Shown here: positions 16,145 through 22,862 of the stretch, piece by piece
Layout: each line of letters begins with the position of its first letter
Numbering within the stretch: the first letter of the stretch is position 1
Assembly: GCA_016213135.1 (NCBI GenBank)
Contig: JACRBQ010000020.1
Span: 1-42,868 of the forward strand
Reading direction: 5' to 3'
From: Chloroflexota bacterium
Lineage (GTDB): Bacteria; Chloroflexota; Anaerolineae; Anaerolineales; VGOW01
Length of the DNA stretch: 42,868 nt
Position numbers and translations under genes: made by a program
The notes under the pieces: model-generated
What the model was told of the DNA's origin: nothing
Database searches by the model: none
The model's input: the letters and a program-made list of their open reading frames with translations, nothing else

Positions 16145-16388
16145 TCATGACGATACTTCTCGCGCGCGGCCTTGCCACAGATGCGACCCCACGGCAACGG
16201 CAGCCAGCCCTCCCGTGACCAGATTGCTCCAGTTGGCGATCTCCATCAACCCGCCGGCGGTGGGACACGGCGAGGGGCAAAAGGAAAAAAGACAAACTGA
16301 AAGTCGAGAAACGTCCGCGCCACCAACAGGATGAAGGCAACAGCCGAGAGCGTGACCACGCCGGCGCGGGAGTTGAACAGTTGTTCAT
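16145..16388 (-). pseudogene. Small membrane protein with two one-base frame breaks
   Basis: The ATG at 16388 overlaps the stop of the preceding gene (ATGA), but its frame soon becomes Ser/Arg-rich nonsense. Sensible sequence is split over two other frames. Restoring one base near 16379-16382 and one in the CCC at 16250-16252 gives exactly 81 residues: MNNLFNSRAGVV, a helix (LSAVAFILLVARTFLDF), a Pro-rich turn, then MEIANWSNLVTGGLAAVAVG and a charged tail. Two missing homopolymer-like bases suggest sequencing errors or recent decay. Family unknown. Its position after a methyltransferase fragment mirrors the intact pair at 16686-17872. Confidence 0.6.
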
Positions 16389-16675
16389 TTCCTGTCTCCT
16401 TTTCTTATCATCAGATAAGCGGCGTGTCTCGCGATCAATTTCGAGAAGTCGGGCTTCTCCGTTCCGGCGATGCGCTCAATCTCAAAATACTCGTCGAAGC
16501 GCCGCTCAACCTCGCCTGGCTCTAGCGCCATTCCAAAAGGGCTAATTCTCTCCCACCAAAGCCGGGGCCACTCAAAGCAGAAGAGCAGGAACAAGGTGCC
16601 TGGATGTGTCAGCGGCGCGGTAATGGAGAGGTCAGCCATCTTCGTTGTAGCGCGCCTGGCTCGCAAATCTCCCAT
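16385..16675 (-). CDS. Truncated C-terminal copy of the neighbouring methyltransferase
   Basis: A 96-residue frame. From about residue 22 it aligns with the C-terminus of the intact methyltransferase at 17126-17872: shared CFEW, WWER, EPGE-ERRF and a YLM-RKG ending. The SAM-binding half is absent, and the first 20 residues (MGDLRARRATTKMADLSITA) do not match. It cannot be an active methyltransferase by itself. It starts 10 bp after the stop of the membrane protein gene upstream and overlaps the next start by ATGA, as the intact copy does. Probably the remnant of a tandem duplication. Confidence 0.65.
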   Translation of the reverse strand: MGDLRARRATTKMADLSITAPLTHPGTLFLLFCFEWPRLWWERISPFGMALEPGEVERRFDEYFEIERIAGTEKPDFSKLIARHAAYLMIRKGDRK

Positions 16676-16685
16676 GGACGCTGGC

Positions 16686-17129
16686 TCACGACGCCAGCCC
16701 GCGGCGAGCCAGCAGTTGGCCTACTAAGGCGATGACGGCGAAGGCTAAATAGAAGCCGCCGAAAGCAAGGCGGCCGCTGACCACCAACGCCTGGAACGCG
16801 CCCACTACCAACCAAGCGACCAAGACCCAGGTGGAGTTCCAGACCCAGCGTGAACCATGGCGGAAGCCTTCCAGTGCTACGGCCAACGCCAGTAATCCAA
16901 AGCCGGTCAGCAATATCGAGATGTTCTGACCCTCTCGCACCACTTGGTCGGCAACGGTTGGATAGGTCCGGCTGACCTCGGCCATTGGGACGCCAGTGTC
17001 CTGCTCAAAGATAGCCGGGCTGGCACTCAGGAAGTACAAGCCCACCCCGTTGAGCGCCAGGAAGGCGCTCAACGCGATGAGAATGCCCCAGCCCCATTTC
17101 GCTGCTCTCGATTGGGCTTGAACGCTCAT
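16686..17129 (-). CDS. Hypothetical four-helix membrane protein
   Basis: The ATG at 17129 overlaps the methyltransferase stop (ATGA), giving 147 residues beginning MSVQAQSRAAKWGWGILIAL. Helices are at about 12-35 and three more in the second half (SILLTGFGLLALAVALEG, WVLVAWLVVGAFQALVV, FYLAFAVIALVGQLLA). A loop of about 35 residues between helices 1 and 2 contains FEQDTGVPMAEVSRTYPTVADQ. No family was recognised. Tight coupling suggests it works with the membrane-tethered methyltransferase. Confidence 0.7.
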   Translation of the reverse strand: MSVQAQSRAAKWGWGILIALSAFLALNGVGLYFLSASPAIFEQDTGVPMAEVSRTYPTVADQVVREGQNISILLTGFGLLALAVALEGFRHGSRWVWNSTWVLVAWLVVGAFQALVVSGRLAFGGFYLAFAVIALVGQLLARRGLAS

Positions 17130-17872
17130 GTTGTCCATCCTTTCCTTGTCATCAGATACACGGCATATCCCGCCGGCCACCGCGAGTAGTCCACCTGTCT
17201 CCCGTAGCACTCGATGTGAAAGTGCGGCCCGAAGCGCCGTTCGATCTCTCCCGGCTCGCAGGCCAGGCTGAAAAAGAAGGGCCGCTCCCACCAGCGCGGC
17301 GTCCACTCGAAACAGTAGAGCACAAACCGGCTGCCGGGCCGGGCGAGGAGCAGAACGTTTCGCAAGTACAACTCGCGGTTGCTCGGCTTGAGATCGTCCA
17401 ACGTGCCGTAGTCCACGAGCAGATCAAACGTGCCGGTGACGTGCCGGAGAGGCGTGAGATCGTCCTGGATGAAGTTGGCCGTCACCCCGGCCTCTGCCGC
17501 GCGCTTGCGTCCCAGTTCGACCGCCGCCGCCGCATAGTCCACGCCGGTCACGTCGAAGCCGCGCTGCGCGAGGAAGACGCAGTTGCTGGCCGTGCCACTG
17601 CCCAGGTCGATGGCCTTGCAGGGCTGGATGCGCCCGCTCTCGACGAGTTCGACCAGCTCTTTGCGCGGGCCGATGTCCCACGGCGCGCGGAAGCGGCTGT
17701 AGGTGATGTTGTAGAACGACTTCATCATGCTCATCAGGCCCGCCTCGCGCCAGCGCGACTTGATTCCAGCGATTGGGGTGAGGATATTGATGGCGCCGCT
17801 CAGGAGGAACAATACAACCGCGATCCCCAGCGGGCTGAGCCATTGGAAGTTGAAAGTCGTTTGAGCATTCAT
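17126..17872 (-). CDS. Membrane-tethered SAM-dependent methyltransferase
   Basis: The start at 17872 has a GGAGG site 8 nt upstream and gives 248 residues. An N-terminal helix (WLSPLGIAVVLFLLSGAIN, 11-29) anchors a class I methyltransferase domain: motif I AIDLGSGTASN (about 88-98), GVDYA, QDDLTPL and LLVDYGTLDDL. The C-terminus carries the CFEW...WWER...EPGEIERRF pattern also present in the fragment at 16385-16675. The anchor is strikingly like the N-terminus of the membrane protein at 20774-21274. The substrate is probably membrane-associated (lipid, quinone or thiol); this is inference. Confidence 0.82.
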   Translation of the reverse strand: MNAQTTFNFQWLSPLGIAVVLFLLSGAINILTPIAGIKSRWREAGLMSMMKSFYNITYSRFRAPWDIGPRKELVELVESGRIQPCKAIDLGSGTASNCVFLAQRGFDVTGVDYAAAAVELGRKRAAEAGVTANFIQDDLTPLRHVTGTFDLLVDYGTLDDLKPSNRELYLRNVLLLARPGSRFVLYCFEWTPRWWERPFFFSLACEPGEIERRFGPHFHIECYGRQVDYSRWPAGYAVYLMTRKGWTT

Positions 17873-17921
17873 CGTTGGCCTCCGGATAAGGGCAAGCGAC
17901 AGGCGGATGGCGTGACTCACA

Positions 17922-18358
17922 TCAGTTTCTGAGGGGATAGATCCGCCACAGCGCAAAGCCAGCTCCGACGAAACCCAGGCCCAGCACTATGGCGCCCAGG
18001 CGGAGCAAAACAAGTTCGAGTGATGGCAGCAGTGCGCCGCCCAGGCCGACGACAACGGCCGCAAGCCACATGGCCGGCACCCAACTCGGCAGTTTCCTTG
18101 ACTTGAGGGTACCGACAGAGACGAGGATGAGGCCCAGCAAATACAGCAAACCAAGCGGCACAGTGCCATCCACACCGCCGATCACAGCTCCAGGCACCGA
18201 AAAGTAAGCCCGGCCTGCAGTAGCCATCACGAAGCCCAAGAAGCCTGCGACGCCGCTCTCTTCCACTTGGATGGCGTAGATGCCGATCAATGCCAACTGG
18301 ATAGCCAACCCGCCGATGAAGTAGCCCCATTCCAGTGGGGAGCCGTCGGGCGATTCAT
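17922..18358 (-). CDS. Hypothetical membrane protein with an N-terminal frame break
   Basis: The ATG at 18358 overlaps the preceding stop (ATGA) but soon leaves the sensible frame. Restoring one base near 18332-18333 (CTGGAA to CTGGGAA on the coding strand) produces MNRPTAPHWEWGYFIGGLAIQ and a complete 145-residue protein. It has four or five helices (FIGGLAIQLALIGIYAIQ, GFLGFVMATAGRAYF, GLLYLLGLILVSVG, WLAAVVVGLGGALL and a C-terminal helix). No family recognised. As printed, the good frame has no ATG. The 50 bp between this gene and the methyltransferase hold only the GGAGG site. Confidence 0.65.
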
Positions 18359-18804
18359 GGTGAGATGCTCCTTTTGGATTCCGCGCGCAAAGCCCCGATC
18401 GCCTTCCACGGAATCGTGGGACGAGGCAGGCCGCGTTTCTCAAGATACTGCCTGGCGGCGCGTCTGCAGCTCATGATCCACCGCATGAACCCGGGCAGGC
18501 CACCAAAACCTGCGCCCGGGATGAATTGCCGGGGGTGAAACATCCAACCATTCGCTTCGTGCTCCAGACGGCCACGTACGATGAAGCTTTTCAAGTTCCA
18601 CAGCCCTTCGTCGTGGGAGTGGCACAGCAATCCGGCAGGGCCGGGTTGAATTGGCACATGATTCGGCAATTCCACGTGTAAGACCTGCCGGGCAAGGTCT
18701 ATCCGGGGCGTAAGACGCACGCTGAAAGGATAGCCCTCGGCATCGGTGCCCGTGACGACTGCGCTGGAAAACATTGCCAGAGACTTGGTGAGTTTATCCC
18801 ACAT
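18355..18804 (-). CDS. Flavin split-barrel-like protein, second of a pair
   Basis: A 149-residue soluble protein beginning MWDKLTKSLAMFSSAVVTGTD. The pattern GTDAEGYPFSVRL, ELPNHVPIQPGPAGLLCHSHDE and SFIVRGRLEHE resembles the FMN-binding split barrel of the pyridoxamine 5'-phosphate oxidase (PPOX) superfamily, though more divergent than its neighbour. The C-terminal third is basic and contains IPGAGFGGLPGFMRWIM. It overlaps the upstream PPOX gene by 11 bp, has a GGAGGTGA site and ends in an ATGA overlap with the next gene. It may form a heteromer with the PPOX-like protein upstream. Confidence 0.6.
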   Translation of the reverse strand: MWDKLTKSLAMFSSAVVTGTDAEGYPFSVRLTPRIDLARQVLHVELPNHVPIQPGPAGLLCHSHDEGLWNLKSFIVRGRLEHEANGWMFHPRQFIPGAGFGGLPGFMRWIMSCRRAARQYLEKRGLPRPTIPWKAIGALRAESKRSISP

Positions 18805-19315
18805 GATTCACCTCCAGCCTGTGCGCCGCTTGGGCAAAGTCGCCTGCGGGCCACCACAGAATCGCGCGGGGCGTCACTAAGATGAGCAACCGCATGTAGT
18901 ACCAATCGAAAAGTTTTCGCATGACGGCATTACTGCTCATGGCTTCCGAGGCCGGCTGGCGTCGAAAGATGTTGTCGCGCAAATAGACTCTGTAGTCTTC
19001 GGGCGCGTCCACGGAGGTCACAATCTCGTCCGGCGCGACGGCATCTCCCTGCACCAACACGTGCGGCGGGGACATCAGGCCACTGGCCGTGGGGTCGGAA
19101 TAGAGCAGAGCAACGCGCGGGTTGCGCCGGATATGGAACACCTTTTGAGCCTGCCCGATGGAAGTCGTGATCAGAAACTGGGCCGGCTCAGGTTGGAAGC
19201 GCGCGACGGTGGGCCAGGTAACCGGCGTGCCGTCCCGCGCCAGGGTCGAGAATTCGCAGGTGCGAAACCCACGAAACACGGTTTCAATTTCTGGTGGGAG
19301 GTCAATCGTTGTCAT
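18794..19315 (-). CDS. Pyridoxamine 5'-phosphate oxidase-like (FMN/F420 split-barrel) protein
   Basis: A 173-residue protein with the PPOX superfamily layout: strands CEFSTLARDGTPVTWPTV, QFLITTSIGQAQKVFHIRRNPRVALLYSDP and VLVQGDAV, followed by a helical C-terminus (RKLFDWYYMRLLILVTPRAILWWPAGDF). Members bind FMN, F420 or heme and carry out flavin-dependent redox steps. Substrate and cofactor cannot be fixed here. It lies upstream of the divergent split-barrel gene in the array. Confidence 0.75.
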   Translation of the reverse strand: MTTIDLPPEIETVFRGFRTCEFSTLARDGTPVTWPTVARFQPEPAQFLITTSIGQAQKVFHIRRNPRVALLYSDPTASGLMSPPHVLVQGDAVAPDEIVTSVDAPEDYRVYLRDNIFRRQPASEAMSSNAVMRKLFDWYYMRLLILVTPRAILWWPAGDFAQAAHRLEVNHVG

Positions 19316-19379
19316 GTGGCACCTCTGCCCCGGGGCCCATCCACAATCCGTACATGCCGTGGCGGTTCACCCTGTGCTC

Positions 19380-19441
19380 TCACCGGCGCCCGATCCAGCC
19401 CAGGAGGGCCGCGATCGGGATCACCAGCAAGTACGTCATCA
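19380..19441 (-). pseudogene. Fragment of the 20774-21274 membrane protein gene
   Basis: Twenty codons starting at an ATG overlapping the stop of the gene at 19439-20134 read MMTYLLVIPIAALLGWIGRR, matching the last residues (TYLLLIPIAAILGWIGLR) of the membrane protein at 20774-21274. About 52 of 59 bases agree, including the stop codon and the two following bases. It is a leftover of a duplication or unequal recombination between array members. The rest of the 19316-19438 gap holds no other signal. Confidence 0.65.
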
Positions 19442-20134
19442 TGGGCGCGGTTTCAGGCGGTAGAGTGTGATACCCGTGGCAATGGCCCAGATGTTGAGCA
19501 GCAATCCTGGAAGGGCCAACAGGGGTACCGGCTGGGATGCGACCAGCGTGCCGAGCGCGGCGAGGGCGCCCAGCGCGCCCAGTATTCCCCCGAAGAGCAC
19601 CAGCCAGCGCGGAAAGCCTGCGCGCCGCAGGGCAAAGGCAAACAGGACTAGCCCAATCCCGAAGAACCACCAGGAGACGGCCTCGCTGACGGCACTGAAC
19701 CTTTCGTGCGCCGCATACGCCGCGGCCCGGGCAACCTGCTCTTCCGGGCCGGCTGCTCCAAAGCCCGTGGCCGTAGCCAGGAACACAAATCCGCCCATAT
19801 ACATCAGGAGGAGAAAGATCGGGCCCAGCGCTGAAAATGCCAGTGCGAGCAGGGCATGCACGGGCTGCGATCCTCGGAGCAGGGTGTAAAGTGCAAGCAA
19901 GGCCGGAAGGATCAACGGCGCCGCAAGGATTTGCAGCGCGAAGCCCGTCACCGTCATCGCGCGGGCGCCGGTTCCGAGAGACGCGGCAAAGGCGAGGCGC
20001 GCTGTTACGTTTTCGGCCTGGTAGGCATCCGCCGGCATGTTTACGAAAGGCGGGACAAGGAGAATGGTGGCAGCGAGAAGCGTGACACCAAACAGGACGG
20101 CGGATAGCCCACCTATTCTTTGCAGGTTGTTCAT
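19439..20134 (-). CDS. Multi-pass membrane protein, DUF4386-like
   Basis: The ATG at 20134 (MNNLQRIGGLSAVLFGVTLL) follows an AAGGAAG site, giving 231 residues. About six helices are seen, with a large polar loop after helix 1 (VPPFVNMPADAYQAENVTAR) and a mid-protein loop (FGAAGPEEQVARAAAYAAHERF). The N-terminal helix with R-IGGLSAVLFG and overall size recall DUF4386 proteins; this assignment is tentative. Its stop overlaps the 20-codon fragment at 19380-19441. Confidence 0.6.
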   Translation of the reverse strand: MNNLQRIGGLSAVLFGVTLLAATILLVPPFVNMPADAYQAENVTARLAFAASLGTGARAMTVTGFALQILAAPLILPALLALYTLLRGSQPVHALLALAFSALGPIFLLLMYMGGFVFLATATGFGAAGPEEQVARAAAYAAHERFSAVSEAVSWWFFGIGLVLFAFALRRAGFPRWLVLFGGILGALGALAALGTLVASQPVPLLALPGLLLNIWAIATGITLYRLKPRP

Positions 20135-20174
20135 GGCTGCTTCCTTTCTATCGGTTGAGGTCAGAAGATCTGAA

Positions 20175-20720
20175 TCACCAACTGAGTAGGCACCGTCCAA
20201 GCCAAAAGGCCCAAACTGGGTAGCCGAGGTAAGGCACAGCGACGGCGCTCATTACCACGCTGTTCGGCAACCGTCCTGTGGATCGCGCCACAAGGCCCGT
20301 AATCATCAGCCACGAACCCACCCCCACGAATATGGCCAGAGAGACCCATACCGCTTGCTGCTGAAATGTCAGCACCCTGAAGATCAGCGCCAGTTGCAGC
20401 GCGACCACCACCAGCATCGCCGCAATGCCTCCAAGAGTTGCGATGCGAATCCACCCTGGGTTGTACGGCAGCAATATTCGATAAAGAGCGACAGCTATCG
20501 GGACCGTCAGGAGGTATTGGAGCGCTGCGCAGATATCGTTGAGGCGCCCAAACACCAGGCCCAGCTCTTGGGACGACGTTGCGAAGAATACGAACATTGC
20601 GATCAGGAGCACAACGCCGATGGCAGAGATGATCCCGCTCGCGATGGCAAAGCCGCCCGCCGCGCGGATCATCGGATCGGCTCGTACGGTTTCTCCCACG
20701 GTTTGTGGGGCTTCGGTCAT
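20175..20720 (-). CDS. Multi-pass membrane protein, DUF4386-like size
   Basis: Start at 20720 (MTEAPQTVGETVRADPMIRAAGG), giving 181 residues. About five helices: FAIASGIISAIGVVLLIAMFVF, LQYLLTVPIAVALYRIL, IATLGGIAAMLVVVALQLALIF, WVSLAIFVGVGSWLMITGL and the C-terminus. No catalytic motif. The RLNDICAALQYL region is typical of small membrane proteins often found next to sigma factors or SRPBCC proteins, but no family is claimed. It sits in the same-strand array, 53 bp after the next upstream gene. Confidence 0.6.
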   Translation of the reverse strand: MTEAPQTVGETVRADPMIRAAGGFAIASGIISAIGVVLLIAMFVFFATSSQELGLVFGRLNDICAALQYLLTVPIAVALYRILLPYNPGWIRIATLGGIAAMLVVVALQLALIFRVLTFQQQAVWVSLAIFVGVGSWLMITGLVARSTGRLPNSVVMSAVAVPYLGYPVWAFWLGRCLLSW

Positions 20721-20773
20721 CGTCAATACACTCCTCTCGACGCACGCATATTCAGGCCGCCCAACAGTTGATC

Positions 20774-21274
20774 TCACCGGAGCCCGATCCAGCCCAGGAT
20801 CGCCGCGATCGGAATCAGCAGCAGGTAAGTCACCAGGGGCGGCAGCTCAGCCAGCCCGGGCATCGCGCCCGCGCGTGCGTAGCGGGCGAGGATCAACCAC
20901 CAGAACGGAACCATGGAGAGATCCGCGACGGTCAGGCTCCAGAGCGCCCAGGCCTGGCCGGCCCGCAAGCCAAACCAGGCCAAGGCAAGTTGCAGGAGCC
21001 CGAAGCCGAGCATCAGCCCACCCATCCAGACAAGTAGCAGCAGCCGCAGCATGCCCAAGGGCCGGTCCTGGGCGATGAGGACTTCGGGCGCGGCGCCGAA
21101 CAGCGCCGTGTCGGGGCGTGTGGAAGTGAAGAGCCCGTTGGATGTTGAATCAGGCCGGACGAAAACCGGCACGAGAATGCCGACCAGCACGTTCATTACC
21201 CCAAAGATCAGGAAGAGGATCACGGAGATCCCCAGGGGGCTGAGCCAACGGAACTCGATTGGATTGGTGGTCAT
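20774..21274 (-). CDS. Hypothetical membrane protein with WLSPLGI N-terminus
   Basis: A 166-residue membrane protein preceded by a GGAGGAG site. Helix 1 (WLSPLGISVILFLIFGVMNVL, 10-30) is nearly the same as the anchor of the methyltransferase at 17126-17872 (15 of 23 residues by eye). A polar loop of about 50 residues follows, then helices in the second half, ending TYLLLIPIAAILGWIGLR. That end is duplicated at 19380-19441. The protein appears to be a donor or recipient of modules within the array. No family recognised. Confidence 0.65.
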   Translation of the reverse strand: MTTNPIEFRWLSPLGISVILFLIFGVMNVLVGILVPVFVRPDSTSNGLFTSTRPDTALFGAAPEVLIAQDRPLGMLRLLLLVWMGGLMLGFGLLQLALAWFGLRAGQAWALWSLTVADLSMVPFWWLILARYARAGAMPGLAELPPLVTYLLLIPIAAILGWIGLR

Positions 21275-21285
21275 TGGACTCCTCC

Positions 21286-21720
21286 TTACGCTGCTTCCAG
21301 CAGTTCCTTCAACTTCTTCATGTCCTTCTCCATCTGCCCCCGCATCTGCATGATCAAGAGCGGCTCGGCCAGTTTGAAGAAGCCGCCGGGCTCCGCCTCC
21401 ATCCCATCCACCACCCGCGTTCCCCCGGGGACGGATTCAAAGGTGGTAGAGCCGGACATCGGGAATGGGCCGGAGGTGGCTTTCCAGGCGGTGATCCGGG
21501 GCGGATCGTAGGCGGTCAGTTCGCCGGTGGTCTCCAATTTGCGCCCCATGATCTCGGCGTCGTACTTGTACTTCGTGCCCACACCGACGGGGCCGGGCGA
21601 CGTGACCTCGGCCGCGATGACCCCGGTCTGCCATTTGGCATTGTTCGCGAGGTCCGCGGCGAACGCGAAGACCTGCTCGATAGGACTGTTGATCGTGATG
21701 CTGGTTTCGAGTTTCGCCAT
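21286..21720 (-). CDS. SRPBCC-family (polyketide cyclase/dehydrase-like) protein
   Basis: The start at 21720 (MAKLETSITINSPIEQVFAFAAD) has a GGAGAA site, giving 144 residues. This is a START-like helix-grip fold: N-terminal strand plus INSPIEQVFAFAADLANNAKWQ, GVGTKYKYDAE, ELTAYDPPRITAWKA, a glycine-rich FESVPGGTRVVDGMEAEPGG turn and a long C-terminal helix (MRGQMEKDMKKLKELLEA). Such proteins bind lipids or other hydrophobic ligands. It is followed closely by the membrane protein at 20774 and probably acts at the membrane with it. Confidence 0.82.
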   Translation of the reverse strand: MAKLETSITINSPIEQVFAFAADLANNAKWQTGVIAAEVTSPGPVGVGTKYKYDAEIMGRKLETTGELTAYDPPRITAWKATSGPFPMSGSTTFESVPGGTRVVDGMEAEPGGFFKLAEPLLIMQMRGQMEKDMKKLKELLEAA

Positions 21721-21735
21721 TTCAGTTCTCCTTGA

Positions 21736-21768
21736 AGACCTCACAGGTCTCGGAGACCTGTGAGGTCT
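21736..21768. repeat. Palindromic repeat (AGACCT...AGGTCT family)
   Basis: A perfect 15-bp stem (21736-21750 with 21754-21768) with loop CGG lies between the diheme cytochrome and the SRPBCC gene. The copy at 359-392 has the same arm ends and length. It may act as an intercistronic hairpin; no U-tract follows. Confidence 0.8.
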
Positions 21769-21776
21769 GACGGCTG

Positions 21777-22676
21777 CTACTTTGTCGTCGTCTCTTTCGC
21801 CGGAAGCGATTGCAGGTACAGCCACACCGCTTTGAGTTCATCGTCGGTCATCTGGCCGACAGCGGCAAAGGGCATAGTCTCGTCGAATTCCTCTCCATTG
21901 GGTTTGACGCCTGTGCGGAGAGCGCTTAGGAATTCGTCTTCGGACCAGTTTGCTAAATGCCCGGCGGGCGTCAGGTTCGCGGCCGGGGGCCAGTCTGGCG
22001 GCGCGCCAGGTACCGGGCCACCGGACAAATCAGCCCCATGGCAGCCCACGCATCCGACCGCCAAGTATTCGCCGTACTCGGCGGTCACGCCAACCGCGGG
22101 CGCCTGTGGGCGGGGGCCTTCATGGTCGATCAATTCGGCGGGCAGGAGATCAAACACTCCGGCCAACCACATCACCCGCGCCACTACTGCAACCGAATTG
22201 GTCGGGGTCTCGTTGTCCACCGGTGGGATGCTCTTCATATAGGCAATCAGCGCACCCAGGTCGTTATCAGTGAGATAGTAGAACTCCTGCGATGGCATGA
22301 AGAGCAGGGGTTTACCCGTGGGGTTGACGCCGTGGCGGAGAGCGCGTACCCAGTCTTCATTGCTGTAACTGCCGCCTACGCCGCCCGTTCCGGCGGTTAG
22401 ATTAGTGGCGACAATTCTCCCAAGCGCCGGATCCTCCAGGAATACCTGTCCGGCCAGGTTCTCACCATGGCAGTCCGGGCAGCCGCGAGTCACGGCCAGG
22501 TGTTCACCCTGTGCGGTGGACTCGGCACCCGTCGGGACGCTAACCGACTCGACCGCAATATCGTAGGTCTTGTTCATGCGAGATCCGCTGACAACGAACA
22601 CGACCACCAGCGCCACGACGATCAGCCCGATGATCGCGCCCAGCACGATGCCAATCCATTTTAGAATTTTTCCCAT
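21777..22676 (-). CDS. Membrane-anchored diheme cytochrome c
   Basis: The start at 22676 (MGKILKWIGIVLGAIIGLIVV) follows a GGAGGAG site. A single N-terminal helix anchors the protein, and two class I cytochrome c domains follow, each with a CxxCH site (CPDCHG and CVGCHG). Motifs such as DWVRALRHGVNPTGKPL and EFLSALRTGVKPNGEEF are typical of gluconate-dehydrogenase-like or alcohol-dehydrogenase-like diheme subunits. It has 299 residues. It probably passes electrons between the quinone-linked complex upstream and other carriers. A terminator between it and the geranylgeranyl reductase genes suggests separate transcription. Confidence 0.85.
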   Translation of the reverse strand: MGKILKWIGIVLGAIIGLIVVALVVVFVVSGSRMNKTYDIAVESVSVPTGAESTAQGEHLAVTRGCPDCHGENLAGQVFLEDPALGRIVATNLTAGTGGVGGSYSNEDWVRALRHGVNPTGKPLLFMPSQEFYYLTDNDLGALIAYMKSIPPVDNETPTNSVAVVARVMWLAGVFDLLPAELIDHEGPRPQAPAVGVTAEYGEYLAVGCVGCHGADLSGGPVPGAPPDWPPAANLTPAGHLANWSEDEFLSALRTGVKPNGEEFDETMPFAAVGQMTDDELKAVWLYLQSLPAKETTTK

Positions 22677-22760
22677 GTCACTCTCCTCCAAAAACAGATG
22701 AAACGGGCTCCGATGTTCGCACTTTACAGCGGGCGGTGTCCCGTCGTCATGAGGCACGTG

Positions 22761-22777
22761 TCCCGATAGAATCGGGA
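22761..22777. repeat. Short inverted repeat
   Basis: TCCCGAT and ATCGGGA are separated by 3 nt. It sits between the terminator at 22805-22836 and the diheme cytochrome gene, and could be a regulator site or part of the cytochrome leader. Confidence 0.4.
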
Positions 22778-22804
22778 TGTTGGGCCAGTTGAGTCGGGAA
22801 AAGA

Positions 22805-22836
22805 AAAACAGGAATCGGGCGGCCGACTCCTGTTTT
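22805..22836 (-). terminator. Rho-independent terminator of the Rieske/cytochrome b operon
   Basis: AAAACAGGAATCGG and CCGACTCCTGTTTT form a stem with a single mismatch (G-U on one strand) around a GCGG loop, flanked by A4 and T4. It lies 26 bp after the stop of the second geranylgeranyl reductase gene and works on the minus strand, possibly on both. Confidence 0.65.
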
Positions 22837-22862
22837 GATTCGACTCCTGTGTATTGAAATGG

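Noticed and set aside
16062-16197. Start of the sensor kinase at the upstream ATG at 16197
   Set aside because: The first 70 codons of that frame are Arg-rich nonsense. The other frame from GTG 16061 encodes a proper membrane helix behind a TATAAT box.
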